Below, piece after piece: positions 9,996 to 20,689 of a stretch of DNA of 64,000 nt (position 1 is the first letter of the stretch; every line of letters begins with the position of its first letter). Source of the DNA: Limnomonas spitsbergensis. Lineage: Eukaryota > Chlorophyta > Chlorophyceae > Chlamydomonadales. The notes beneath the pieces are model-generated. The model worked only from the letters and a program-made list of their open reading frames with translations, made no database searches and was not told the DNA's origin. The stretch is from the NCBI GenBank assembly GCA_037349105.1, contig JAYJMM010000102.1, forward strand, positions 2,232,001 to 2,296,000, in the 5' to 3' direction. The translations under genes were made by a program, and so were the position numbers.

Positions 9996-10095
9996 CCCTA
10001 TTGGGGCGTGGAAGTTAAGGAAACAACGCAGCTTGATTGGGGCCGTAGCCACATCCGCGCCGTTACCATGAGGCAAAAAGAAAGAAGCAACTTCC

Positions 10096-11271
10096 TCACG
10101 GTGGTTTTCTCTTATGGGTGTGTTTAGTTGGCCCAATGACAGGCTTCGTGGCGGAAAAATATTCGAGTCTAAGTCTGGTTTGCACTATGCTATGCAAGAG
10201 TTTTATCGAATGGACATGCATTTTCTGGGCGCATTTCTTAGCATGGAACGCGGAGATCCCAAGAGACATCATGGCTTCAATTGTGTGCTTATTATAAATA
10301 GTGCCCGATGTGCCGATCAAGATTGGGATAGTTTTTATGTTGTTTCCCTGGTGCCCGTTCAAGATTAGTAGGTCAACAAGGTCGGTGTGCTGGATTAAGC
10401 AAGCTTTTAATTGGTCCCCATGCTCAGTGTCTCTGCAATACTTAAATTCCCCAATGTGGACTACAAAGTCCTTCTTTTGTCCTGTCGTTTGCATCAACAA
10501 CATGTCAGGCTGCATTTTCGTTTTCATTTGGACGGCTCCAAGTGCTGGTGCCGCAGCGTGGGGGATTAAGTACGAGGGGACTTTATTCATCAACATGGCT
10601 GGTGCTCCTGCTCTCTCACACTTCTCGGCTGTCCCCAGGTCTGCCATGACGATGTCCCCTCCCATGCTGCCTTTCGATACAGCCCTCAGCAAAAACCTTC
10701 CTGTGCCATGGTGGCGCTCTATGTACATCTTTTGCATTTCGGGGTGCCTGCATGCGCCTGTGATATGGCCTGCACTGTCGTGCTCACCACACAAGGGGCA
10801 TTTGTCCGTGGTACTTTTGCCCCACCTGAAAGCCACCTTGTTGTTCCAAAGGCATCCATGTCGCCATCGAAGGGCTGTTTTCTTCTCCGCCAGAGTGACT
10901 CCTGGGTGGTTAAAGAAACTGTTGCTGAGGGTCCCATCAGCAATCGAGTGCAACCGTTGCCACCCTTGAAAGTATACGCTATCGATGTTGGATCGGCCCA
11001 GCTTTTGGCGCTCGTGAATGTGTGTCTTCAAGGCACCCTTCAGATCCTCTAATCCTTGCGGCTCTCCCTGGCTAGGGTCCTCTTCGTCAGGTTTTGTGAA
11101 AAGCCAGAAAGAGCCGTACTGCGAGGGTTCGGAGCTCACTGGAACGGTCAGATCGCATTCTCCCTTTTGAGTAGCTGCCCGTTTAGCGACACCGTCGGCT
11201 TTCTCGTTTCCGATATCTCCGTTATGGGCCTTCACCTTATGGAATTCGACTATTTTCCCTTGGGACGCCAT
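10096..11271 (-). pseudogene. Dualen segment: RNase H C-terminal part, CCHC finger, restriction-like endonuclease
   Basis: The frame opens with the end of an RNase H domain (HKVKAHNGDIGNEKAD, with the GNExAD signature). A zinc finger CX2CX7HX4C follows (CPLCGEHDSAGHITGAC). Then comes a restriction-like endonuclease with the expected PD...ExK pattern: QPDMLL (Asp at about 10504-10506) and GEFKYC (about 10434-10449). This type of nuclease nicks target DNA in early-branching non-LTR elements. It is joined to the preceding segment by a frame change and an apparent deletion in RNase H near 11268-11272. Downstream of the stop only about 100 bases remain before the satellite. Confidence 0.85.
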
Positions 11272-12340
11272 GAGCTCTGTTTATGGTGTTTGTGGGACCT
11301 TCTCCAGCCGGGTTAATGGAGATGTCCTGTTGATCGGGAGTGGCGCTCGGGATGTGGAGGCCAGCGCCAGTTAGCTGAACTTTCCTGCCTTCTTTGAGGC
11401 TGGTTTCAATACAGCTGCCATCAGTGTAGGCTATCTCCCTCCAATTGTGCTTCAGCGCGCTGTTTTCTTGGAACCACTGGAGGCAATTGCATGCGTCCAC
11501 TGGGTCTACCTCCGTTGCTCTAGGGATGTCAGTGTCCCTTGGAGAACGTTGGAAGGAGCTTGATCCTATCATGGGCTGGGCATGGCTCAGCTCTCCTTGA
11601 CCTTCTTCCACCCTATCCCCACATGGGGGAGGAGGCTGGGTCCATGTTGCGGTTAGCAGGGGGTTGGCCCTGGCTTGCGGGTGTTTTTCTACATGTGCGA
11701 GGGTTGTGCGGAGCAGTCTGATGAGGAGATCCTGTTTCCACCCGATTTGCTCGGACTGGGCTTCTTTGTTCCACACAACGATTATGTCCATGTGGCATTT
11801 GTGCATGGGAGGCGGGGTTGCTCCTTGCGTCCAACTCTCCTCTTTCCACAGGGGGAAAGGGGAGCTCTTGGTGCTAGCTATTCTTGTACAATATTTCGGG
11901 TATTTGTCCAACCACTTTTGGTATGAGGGTTTGCCTGACGACTTCATCCCCCTGGGCAGGTACAAGACAGTAGCTGTCGGTTCCCTGGTCATATCTGCAG
12001 ACCATACTGCCCATCGGACTGCTTTCTCGAGGGATGGTTCGTCCCGGTTTGGGAAGGCATGTGAGTACCCTGTCCACCTGTGTTGGAAGGCATTTGTTTG
12101 TGCTTGGAAGGCCTGGTCCCTCGGGTATATACTCCAATAGGTGGTGGCGTGATCTCTAACTTGGAGGGGGCTAGAGAACCGTTCCTTGTAGACGCCAAAG
12201 TGCGTGTCTATCAACGCTCTGAATTGTGGTGGGATGCTGAAATTGTCCTGCATATGTTTGGTCTGTGTCTTTGTCCCCTCCTTGTGTCTGATGATGAGGT
12301 CAACCATTTCCTCTTCAAAGGAGGATGGGGGAGGCGTCAT
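11237..12340 (-). pseudogene. Dualen segment: linker and RNase H N-terminal part
   Basis: Most of the 367 codons are an unassigned linker. Near the end IAYTDGSC is the first RNase H catalytic Asp motif, followed by GAGLHIPS and GPTNTINRA, the lead-in to the second acidic motif. At that point the sequence jumps to another frame that starts with the third RNase H motif, so the middle of the domain is missing. The start overlaps the previous segment at an AAA run (12341), indicating a frameshift. Confidence 0.8.
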
Positions 12341-13275
12341 TTAGCATGGATGCCTTCATCTGCAGCCTGTTCATACAATCTTCTGAGGGTGATGAGTCTG
12401 TCTTTGGCGATTGTCCCGACGCACCGGCCGTTCCCCTTGTACACGCATGCCATCTCTGTAGTCATGATTTGGGTGGTACTCTTAGGGTTCCATGTCTCAA
12501 TCTCTCTCACTTCAATTTTACACTCTCCCGTTGGTGCATCGATGTCCAGTTGCGGGTTAATTGGCTCCATATCGAAGGTTATCATTTCCCGGATATTGTC
12601 TCCCAGGGTGGTATCCCACCTGCTGTGATTTTGGTGCAACCCTTGTTGGGCCATGTTAGACAAGTGCCTATCTAGCATGGTGCCTTCGGAGGTCCTCGCT
12701 GGTGGCTGGTCGTGGTTTTCAGACACCCATTGTCGTAGGAGGGCGGCCGTGTTTTCTTCGGTAAGGAGCATCTCTTCAGGTTCCCAGCTAGGCTTCCATG
12801 TGACTCTAACCAGCCCCTCCACTTGTGTGGTGCTAGTGGCATGTGTGCATGCCGGGCATGTCCATTTGTCTTGGGTGGGTCTCCAGTCCACTGGTTGGCC
12901 TAGGCATTGGACATGATAGTACTTGTAGCATACGTCGCATGTGATGATGTCATCATAACATCCCGACGCGTCATCGTACTGCAGGCTGTGTGGGTTCCAA
13001 CAACCTTCGCATGCTGCAACACCTGCCCAATCGTGGGCATGCAGGTCTTGACCAAGTCCTAGAGTCTTCCGGCAACAAGCCTCTATCTTCTCTGGTGTGT
13101 ACCCTGCCATGCCATGGTATGGTATGGCCCATTCATCAATGATGCTTGGGTGCCATGTGACTTGATATTGAATTTGCTTGATTCTGTCTTTCCCTTTTTG
13201 GTAGCGTCCTTTGCTTGGCTCTGTGACCATCCTCCAGCCTGTGATGGCTGCTACTTGGTTGGTGTGCCCATACAT
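12337..13275 (-). pseudogene. Dualen segment: PHD finger and chromodomain-like stretches
   Basis: A C4HC3 PHD finger is clear: CEGC, CDVC, then H and C in YYHVQC, then CPAC (about codons 88-142). PHD fingers bind histone H3 tails and could guide insertion. Before and after it are two short stretches that resemble pieces of a chromodomain (YQVTWHPSIIDEW and VTWKPSWEPEEML); this is a weak resemblance only. The frame is offset from its neighbours at 13278 and 12341. Confidence 0.8.
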
Positions 13276-13934
13276 CTCTTGTATGACTGATTGACTGTTG
13301 CCGCCCTTTCACCTTCTGATATTTTGCTTTTGGCAAATGCAAAAATGTGCTCTGCCTCCTTCCTTTTGTAGTCATGTCTGGTACATAGGCATGTTCCTGT
13401 TGTCTGGCACTTTCTGCGTGGGGCCGCAATCTCTTTCCGTAGGCTCGTAATTGACGAGCATCCTTGTCTTTTCTTGTCTCTGTGGAGGGTAGGGTCCTTG
13501 CGCCAGTGTTGTTTCTTCTTGCTGCCTTGCTGTCCCGTCAGGTTTGCTCTGCCCTCTTGTTGTTGGGTGGGGTCTGGGATATCAGCGAGGTCTCCCGGTC
13601 TCTCTGTTTCTGTTGTTGTTGGAGTGCCAATGTCCTTGGTATTCAGGTACTGGGTGATCAATGTCTGGTCAGGGTGAAGGGAAGCCTGGAACATGGTTCC
13701 TGTCGGCGGCATGGGGTTTCTTGCTATAGCAGTGATGTACATGTTTCCCTCGTGTATCTCTCGTTGATCCTTTGGGAGGCTCAACGTCGTGTTTATTTTT
13801 CTTATCATGTCTCTTAGGTCTTTGTCTGCACCGGGCCCGTTGTTTGCCATGACTGAGAGTCTGTTTAAGGCTATGATGTGCTTGTCTTTGACATTTCTCC
13901 CGTATCTGTTTCTCAGGCCTCTCCCATCCATCAA
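13251..13934 (-). pseudogene. Dualen segment: linker after reverse transcriptase
   Basis: A 227-codon basic, Gln/Thr-rich segment with no domain I recognise. It continues the polyprotein after the RT thumb region and before the PHD finger, with frame changes on both sides (about 13936 and 13278). Confidence 0.65.
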
Positions 13935-15067
13935 GTGCTTGCCTCTCGTTCTGTCAGGTCTGCTAGGTGAGTGATTCCTAGGTGAAACAAGGGTTGAAGC
14001 AGGGTGTACGCATTGAGGGGGTCTGTGGCAGGGAGGGTAGCAGTGGCAGGGGTGAGCTGTTCTAGCGCTTGGGCGAGTTCCGGGGTATGTGCTGTGAATT
14101 GTTGCACCTTGCTTTTCATGATGATCAGGTCATTATCTGTGATATGGGACAGTTGTCTGAGCCGCATGCAATGTTTAGCCTGTTGGGCGTCTTTAAACCC
14201 TGTGGGGCACCCGCCCATGTATTTGAGCTGCTTCTCCAGGAGACTTCGAGTGACTGTGCCCATGCGCCCTTCATCGCGTAGGGATGTGATGAGCAGTTCT
14301 GTATTCTTCTTTGCGTATTCTGTCGCCAGGGATGCACACCCCAGCCCGAAGGACGCGACATCTTGGTGTACCGTAGCTGAGTTAGCACATGTCCACAGTC
14401 CGTACGCCTTCTTGACGGCCGTGGCCATGATGCTGTCTAGAATCTGGAGGTCAGCTCCCGTGCATGGGGTTATCCCAAAGGTGTTTGAGATTGAGGGCTT
14501 AATAGTTGTCTCAATGATATGCTTAATTTGTCTTGGAGTGGCATGTGAGGCCTGCAGCTCCTCAATCTTTTGCCTTGCCTTCTTTATCAAGTTTTGGTGC
14601 TGGAACTTCCAGTCTAGTGTCATCGTGAGCTCTGCACCGAGGTATCTGAAGGGATCTATTGGGGGAAGGTGTTGCACGTATTGTCCTTGGACCATTATCT
14701 GATTTTCCAGTTGTCTTCTTACTTGCACCAGAGCATCCTTGTTCCCATATAGTCCAGTGCGGATGTTTTGATAAAGGACACCTGATACTAGAGTTTTCCC
14801 AGTGTTGACCTTCATTTTCGCGAAGTCGGAGTAGAGACTGAGTTTCTCTGCTTGTACATGCAGGTCCGACAGTTTACTTGTCAGCATTGACAAGTCGTCT
14901 GCGAATGCTGCATTGCTGAGTGAGTGCTCCATGCGAGCGTTCATGTCATCTATGCATCCAAACATGTAGCCCCTGGCCCCGACTTGGGCCCACCGGAGCA
15001 GTGGTTCAATGTAGATGAGGAAAAGGAGGGGTGAAAGGGTGTCCCCCTGTATGCTGCCCCGCCCCAT
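13931..15067 (-). pseudogene. Dualen segment: reverse transcriptase palm C-terminal half and thumb
   Basis: Begins with GSIQGDTLSPLLFLIY (RT motif B) and contains AAFADDLSML, the motif C box with both catalytic Asp residues (DD at 14894-14899). The thumb and a long helical region follow. It is separated from the first half of RT by a one-base frameshift near 15112-15119, in a GGGG run. Confidence 0.88.
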
Positions 15068-16077
15068 GGGGATCTTGCCCGTGAGCTCTGTGCCCCATCG
15101 GACCTGGGTTGTTGCCCCATGTAAAGGTTTTTAACTGCATCCACCGCATCTGTAGGGAACCCTAGGTCGTACATGATCATAAGGAGAATGTCGTGGTCCA
15201 TCATGTTAAACGCTGAAGAGAAGTTGACTTGTAAGTTATAGATATTCTGGACGGTGTGTCGCGCATCTTCGAGCGCCATGACTAGCATCTGTAGTTGGTC
15301 CATGGTGCTGGCTTTTGTCCTGAACCCCTTTTGGGTAGAGCTCAAAAGCAAGTGTTTTTCAGCGTAGTCGGACATAGCCCTTGTTTGAAGCCTCGTCCAG
15401 AGTTTGTATAGGGCATTTAGCATCCCGATAGGCCTCTTCTTATCTATCAAGGTTTCGTCTGTCCCCTTCTCCAACAGTTGTGTAGTACTTTGCTTCCATT
15501 CGTCTGGGGTCACACCGGTTGCCCACATGATGATCATGAGCATGTGCATGCACTCCTTGAACTTGTGTGTCATCATTTTTAGGAGTTCATTTACGATCCC
15601 ATCTGGTCCTGGTGATTTCCCATCACTTCGTGTGTGTAGGCATTCTTCAAACACTGAGGATTGCTGGATTGTTCTGTGCAGCCATGGTCGGTTTGGGAGA
15701 CGGGTCGCCAGTGTTTCCAAGGTAAATTTATCGGGGCCCTTTGTCCACGGGTACTGCCGAGTGACCTGATGTGGGTGGTATTTGCCGCTCTTGGGGGCAC
15801 ATGGGGTCAGCAATTTGGTGAAATGTTCCTCCACAATCGAGATCATCTTCTTGGGGTCCTCAGTGATGTGGTTTGTGGCCGGGTCCACAAGGGCTTTGTA
15901 GTTGGTTCCGGAGGCTGGCTTCTTGAAGATGTTCCTGTTTGCCATTTTCGGTTTTTTTGTTAATGAGATCTCTGGTAGCTTTGATCGCTTGGTAGAGATT
16001 TTGCTTGTCCTGTCCCTTGTCCATGGTCTGGATCTCGGCCCTAATGCCTCTGATGACTTGTGAGAGGATCTGCCCAC
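14950..16077 (-). pseudogene. Dualen segment: reverse transcriptase N-terminal half, motif A Asp replaced
   Basis: Shows SPGPDGIVNELLK (motif 1), KGTDETLIDKKRPIGML (motif 2) and VNFSSAFNMMDHD (motif A). The usual sequence of motif A in this group is DFSSAFN, where Asp binds the catalytic metal. Here codon 15225-15223 is AAC (Asn), so the polymerase is probably dead. The open frame joins the upstream polyprotein through a seven-A run (about 15951-15958) that causes a frameshift. Confidence 0.88.
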
Positions 16078-19000
16078 TATTCATGCCCATGTTTGTCTCC
16101 AAGGTTGCAGCTTCGTGAAGTCTCTTCTCCATACCGCTGGGAAGGTTAGTCTGGTTAGCTATAATCTCTTGCATCCCTGTAGTTGTGTCAATAGCAGTAT
16201 TGCGGACTTCATTTCTAATCTCATGACAGGCATGAAAGTGCTGGCATAACATTACTCTTTTTCGGGACAGAACCCGTGAGCGGAGGTGAGTCCCAGAGGG
16301 GTTCGTGTTTTTGCACTCGCATGTCTGTAAGGCGATCGCTTGTGTCTTTTGTAGAGCACTCAACAGTTGTTCACTCAGCTCATTCACTTTTACCGCCGCA
16401 TTTAGTCCCTGAATAATGGGTAGGCGGTTGCTTGTCTTCCCGTCTTCGGACTCAATCCTGTTGAAGTACGGCTGAATATCTTCTTTAATTACCAGCTGCA
16501 TTGTCTGGTGCAGGTCTCGAGTCTCGCCGGCGATACCCTCTGAGAAGGTGGAGATTTTGTTGGCGAAGGCTGTCTTGTCGGTGAGGCTGATAGGGCGGAC
16601 CAAGACCCGGGTGGAGGGCCGTGTGGGCTGTTTTTTTATAGTGGGGATGAAAATCCCTGTGTTTCTCAGTTCAATGATGCCTAGCAGGGGTGTGTGATCT
16701 GATTGGGTTCCTATTTGGAGGACGTTGGTCTTACTTTTGATGATGCTCATATCCAGGTTTGTGAGAATATCGTCAATTCTGCTGGTCGTCTGGGACTCAC
16801 TTGTACCGTTTAAGTGGGTGTAGGTGTGGCCTCGAGGGCTAAGGTTCATTTCTAGGGGTGAAAGTTCAATTGCTTCAACAAATTTCCTGTGTGTCTCATC
16901 CTTGTGGTAGGTGTGTCCGCTGCTCCTGTCACCTTGAAGCAGCGTTGCATTCCAGTCGCCGAGCATAATATGGCAAGAAGGGTTGCAGTTGTGTGTTTCT
17001 TGCATGCTTTCCGTGAGTATGCTGTACATTTTTAGTCTCTCTGTCTCCTCCTCTGGTGAGCAACCTGCCGGCGCATAGACCCCTGTGATGTTGATGGGCC
17101 TGGAGTGGGGCAGGTTGATGGCAACGTTCAGAATTCTCCCATTGCAATTGTCGCCTTCTGTTCGGGTGGCCTTGCCCAAAACTGCAATGTGTTCCTTGAT
17201 GGCAATGATGACCCCTCGCAAGCCTCTGCCATGTTCGCTGTGTGTACACGCCCAGTATTGATACCCCTGTAGGGCTTCTTGCAACCATCTGGCCTTTTTC
17301 CGCTTGGGGAGCATGTTTGTCTTGGTGAGTACGAGGATATCTGGGTTATGCTGCTGGATGGTCATTTCTATGTCATACTTTGCAGTGTAAGCACCCTGGA
17401 CATTGGCTGTGATCATGCGCAACGTAGCCGGTTGACAGGCTGTTTGGTCTTCTCCGTGGGGTGGAGCACTTGGTTGGCGTGGTAGGCTTGTATTTTCTTG
17501 AGCAGACTTGTTTTTTAATATCTGTTTCACCTTTGTTTTTTGCTGAGCTGGTTCTGGCGCACTAGTGATCAAGGTAGTCAGGTACGATATAATGAGGGGC
17601 TGAAGCAGTTTTTTTTTTTTTTTTCCTTCTGTTGTGTGTGGTAGGGCGGTGTTGCATTTAGTTTGTTTTTTCTTGAGCTTACGTACGTAACCTTTGGGAG
17701 CCATTTTATTTTGTTTTGTCCTTTCAGCACCGTTTATCTTCTCATGCCCTTGAATTGTCCTTCCTTTGATGGCACATCTAGGTGGGTCGAAGACTGTGAC
17801 ATGGGTGGGGGGGGCTGCATTGATGTTTGTTGTATCATCTTGTCCCATGGTGGCATCTTGGTCTGGAAAAGATAACCTCATAAGGTGATTAAGCTCATCG
17901 TTTCTAGCCGGGCCATGCCTTGGTTGCACGTATTGCACGATGCGCTTGGCCCGTACAATACTCGATGTGATAGAGTCTGGGAGCACCGGTCCCTGGATAC
18001 ATGGAAACATGAACCTGATTGTTTTTGACGTACAGTCTCCAATATCTCTCAGGAAGTCGTCCCATGTCTGCATCAAAAGCACAAACGCTTGTAGTAGCGT
18101 TTTTTCGTCTGGGAAGCCTGATGCTTCGTTCAAGCATCTATCTCGTAAAGCTGTCAGGCTATTAGGGGGCAGGGTACTGGTGGGGTTGCGAGAGGCAGCC
18201 AATGGCAGCATGGGCTCGAAGTGCCCAGCTAGGGTATTTCCAGAAAACCACACATGCAAGGCGGGGGCAGCGTCATTTGTTGGTTGGACTCTTAGGAGTA
18301 GTTGGCTCACAATGCTGAGTTCTCCGTCAGACTCTGATAATTGGTGCTGGTGCACTGTTATTTGCAATGCCATTGCAGTCCAATGGGTGATGACCCTGTC
18401 AGCCCATAGTCCCTCTCCCGTATTCCCATCACACGGCGTGGCCATTCGTCTTGCCCAGTCACATAGCTTGTGTCTCGAATCAGTACCATGTACTTGTTGG
18501 TAGATGAGCGTGGTTAAGGAACTGACCGCATCCTGCCTGCCTTGGGACAGAGCTTGCCTGAAAGTTTGCACCCCGAGGCCTCTTAACATGCTAGGAGGAA
18601 TACCTGATAGATGTGCTAGAGAGTCAAAGTAACAGTCCCCCTCCGAGAAGGAAAAATGAGGGCCTGATATAATTTGTAGGCCACTTTGCTGCAAAAACAT
18701 TTGTTTAATGTCTTGCACGCTTTGTGAATCAGGTCCAAGCGGGAGGCTCACCCTATTCCTCAAAGGCATGGGAGTCGGTGAGTCGAGGATTGTGATTGGG
18801 CTGAGGGAGGCCCCCCGGGGGTGCCTGATAGGTGGGAAGTTCAAACATGCATTTCTGCATTCGGCTAAGCTGTTGGAGTTGTTCCATTTGCGCGTTAATC
18901 TCCGAGATTGCTTAAGCATATATTTTAATAGCCAGACTTTTTTATTTGGGGATGCCATGTACTTTTGTAAGATATACCTACTGATATGCTCCCCAGTGAT

Positions 19001-19921
19001 TTTCTTCGTATTTTTTGTTTTGCGTTCTTTTTTCTTCGTGAGATAGGCGTATTTATTTTTATTTACCGTTGTTACCAAGATCTCGCTGTTCACACCCCTG
19101 TTTACCAGTGGGGCCTCTGTTGTGGATTCTTCACTGATGTTAGAAGCATGCCAAGTTCCTAGGTAGGAGAGGATCCCCATGACAAGTGTAGCACAAATGT
19201 AACTTGCAAACGTGCTCGTTGAAAGGCTAGCATGGATATGCATACAGTTAGTATTATTTCCTTGGCTGATCCCTGGCAGAAAGTTTAGTTTGCTCATGTT
19301 CTCAGATCTCTGAATTGAGGCTGGGGTTGAGGTTTTTCCTAGATTTGGCCTACGACGTGCCGAGAGGTTGGCCATGGCATCTGGGCAGGTGTCAAAAAAT
19401 CGAGCGGTTAGCCATGGCCTCAGGGCAGAGTAAACATTCGACGCGTATATTTGTGCTTCCTGCAGAATAAAAAAAGCATTTCGAGGACTGTGGAAGTGGT
19501 GGGTTGGCAGCTGGGTCAGGAACGCGTTGTATGTCTGCTGCATGGAGAGGTCAGACCAGAGGTAAGACGAAGAATGAAGACACAGCAATGGCCTCGCGAC
19601 AGATGAGAGATGCAAGATGTGCACGTCTGGCACATATGTATAGAGAGAACTATCAGCAGTGTGCCCGACCGTGAGCTGCTCCCGATCGCAGATGCAGGCA
19701 ATAGCCGTCCCAACCACTGGGTGGGGTAAAAACCAAGTGCACACTTGGCTTACCTCATTGAAGCCCTGGCAAGCCGGGAAGATAAGCGCGACCTGCATTT
19801 CCACCTCAATCAAATCCGGGGAGGTCTGGAAAGTAGCCAATTTCCGACCGATGACGTTGAGCTTGCATGCGGGTCTGGGCCCCTTTGAGGAGGTGTCGTC
19901 ATGGCTATTCCTGCATTTCAA
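15860..19921 (-). pseudogene. Dualen segment: N-terminal region, OTU-like protease, APE endonuclease
   Basis: A 1353-codon frame with no ATG at its start; numbering is from 19921. An OTU cysteine protease is at about 415-575: EGDCYFDSLAHL with catalytic Cys430, and AGHFEPMLP with His567. The APE-type endonuclease is at about 833-1065: NVQG, LVLTKTN, GDWNA, SRIDDIL and SDHTPL. The third residue of the second APE motif is Lys867 (codon 17323-17321, AAG) where the metal-binding Glu is expected, so nicking is probably lost. A basic linker follows and the frame ends after a seven-A frameshift. OTU proteases cleave ubiquitin-like linkages; in Dualen the role is unknown. Confidence 0.88.
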
Positions 19922-20342
19922 GGCTTGTGAAAGGAATTTTTAAGTCTTTCGATTTTGGTCAGAACTGCGAATCTGGATGTTCAAAACATGTTGTTGGGTA
20001 TGTTCAACTTCGACATGCGCCTTTGTCCGAGGGATTCTTCTGTTCCACGTATCATACCCCTCGGTATATGACAGCGGTTGCCATCCTAGCATAGATTGTA
20101 GAGGCATCATCAGTGACAAAAAACCCACCACTCCTGTTATGGGTTTTGCATCACTGACGTTGATAGCCCCTACCTCGTCCGCATAGGAGGCGTGCACATG
20201 CACATGTGTGTGCATATTGCTCAGCATGACGATCGTGATCAAATTGACCACCTTCTTGACCGAAGCTGTCCGCGCCATATCGAGGGGATGTTGCATCGTG
20301 TATTCGCGTAGAGGATTTACATTATATTTGGATGTACGCTAA
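19922..20342 (-). other. 5' leader of the Dualen-like element
   Basis: About 420 bases upstream of the first long frame, with no other gene, ending where the satellite unit resumes at 20343. It would hold the internal promoter of a full-length copy. The exact 5' end is inferred from the satellite junction. Confidence 0.5.
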
Positions 20343-20580
20343 CCATGAAAGCCATGAGGTGAAGTGGAAATCCCTGGGGTGAAGTGGAAAGCCATGAGGT
20401 GAAGTGGAAATCCCTGGGGTGAAGTGGAAAGCCGTGAGGTAAACTGAAGTGGAAATCCCTGGGGTGAAGTGGAAATCCTTGGGGTGAAGTGGAAAGCCTA
20501 GAAAGCCATGGGGTGAAGTGGAAAGCCATGAGGTGAAGTGGAAAGGCATGGGGTGAAGTGGAAAGCCCTGGGGTGCAGTG
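20343..20580. repeat. 20-bp satellite array, right part
   Basis: About 11 copies of the same GTGAAGTGGAAAG-containing 20-bp unit as 9652-9972, in the same orientation, with CCCTGGGG and CCATGAGG variants and one interrupted unit near 20435-20450. Together the two blocks are best read as one array split by the Dualen-like insertion. Confidence 0.93.
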
Positions 20581-20689
20581 TCACAAGCTTAGTCTCACGT
20601 CACAAAATTAATCAGGCCACTCAGCACACACAAAGAAGTGTAAGTTGCTCCTATCCTACCGGTTTCGTCGGGGAAACTGTGCGTGGGTG

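Larger units (their letters stand above)
9977..20342 (-). mobile_element. Dualen/RandI-type non-LTR retrotransposon, degenerate copy
   Basis: A minus-strand element of about 10.4 kb. Module order 5' to 3': unassigned N-terminus, OTU-like cysteine protease, APE endonuclease, reverse transcriptase, linker, PHD finger, RNase H, CCHC finger, restriction-like endonuclease. The combination of two endonucleases, RNase H and a cysteine protease is the hallmark of Dualen, described from Chlamydomonas reinhardtii. The reading frame is cut by shifts near 15955, 15115, 13936, 13278 and 12341, RNase H has an internal deletion, and APE and RT each carry a substitution at a catalytic position. Both ends lie in 20-bp satellite units. 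CCATGAAAG occurs at 9970-9978 and 20343-20351 and may be the target duplication; the 3' end shows a short CTTT repeat. Confidence 0.92.

Noticed and set aside
9603..10136. His/Phe/Ser-rich minus-strand frames
   Set aside because: Translation of the 20-bp satellite in all three frames; not a protein.
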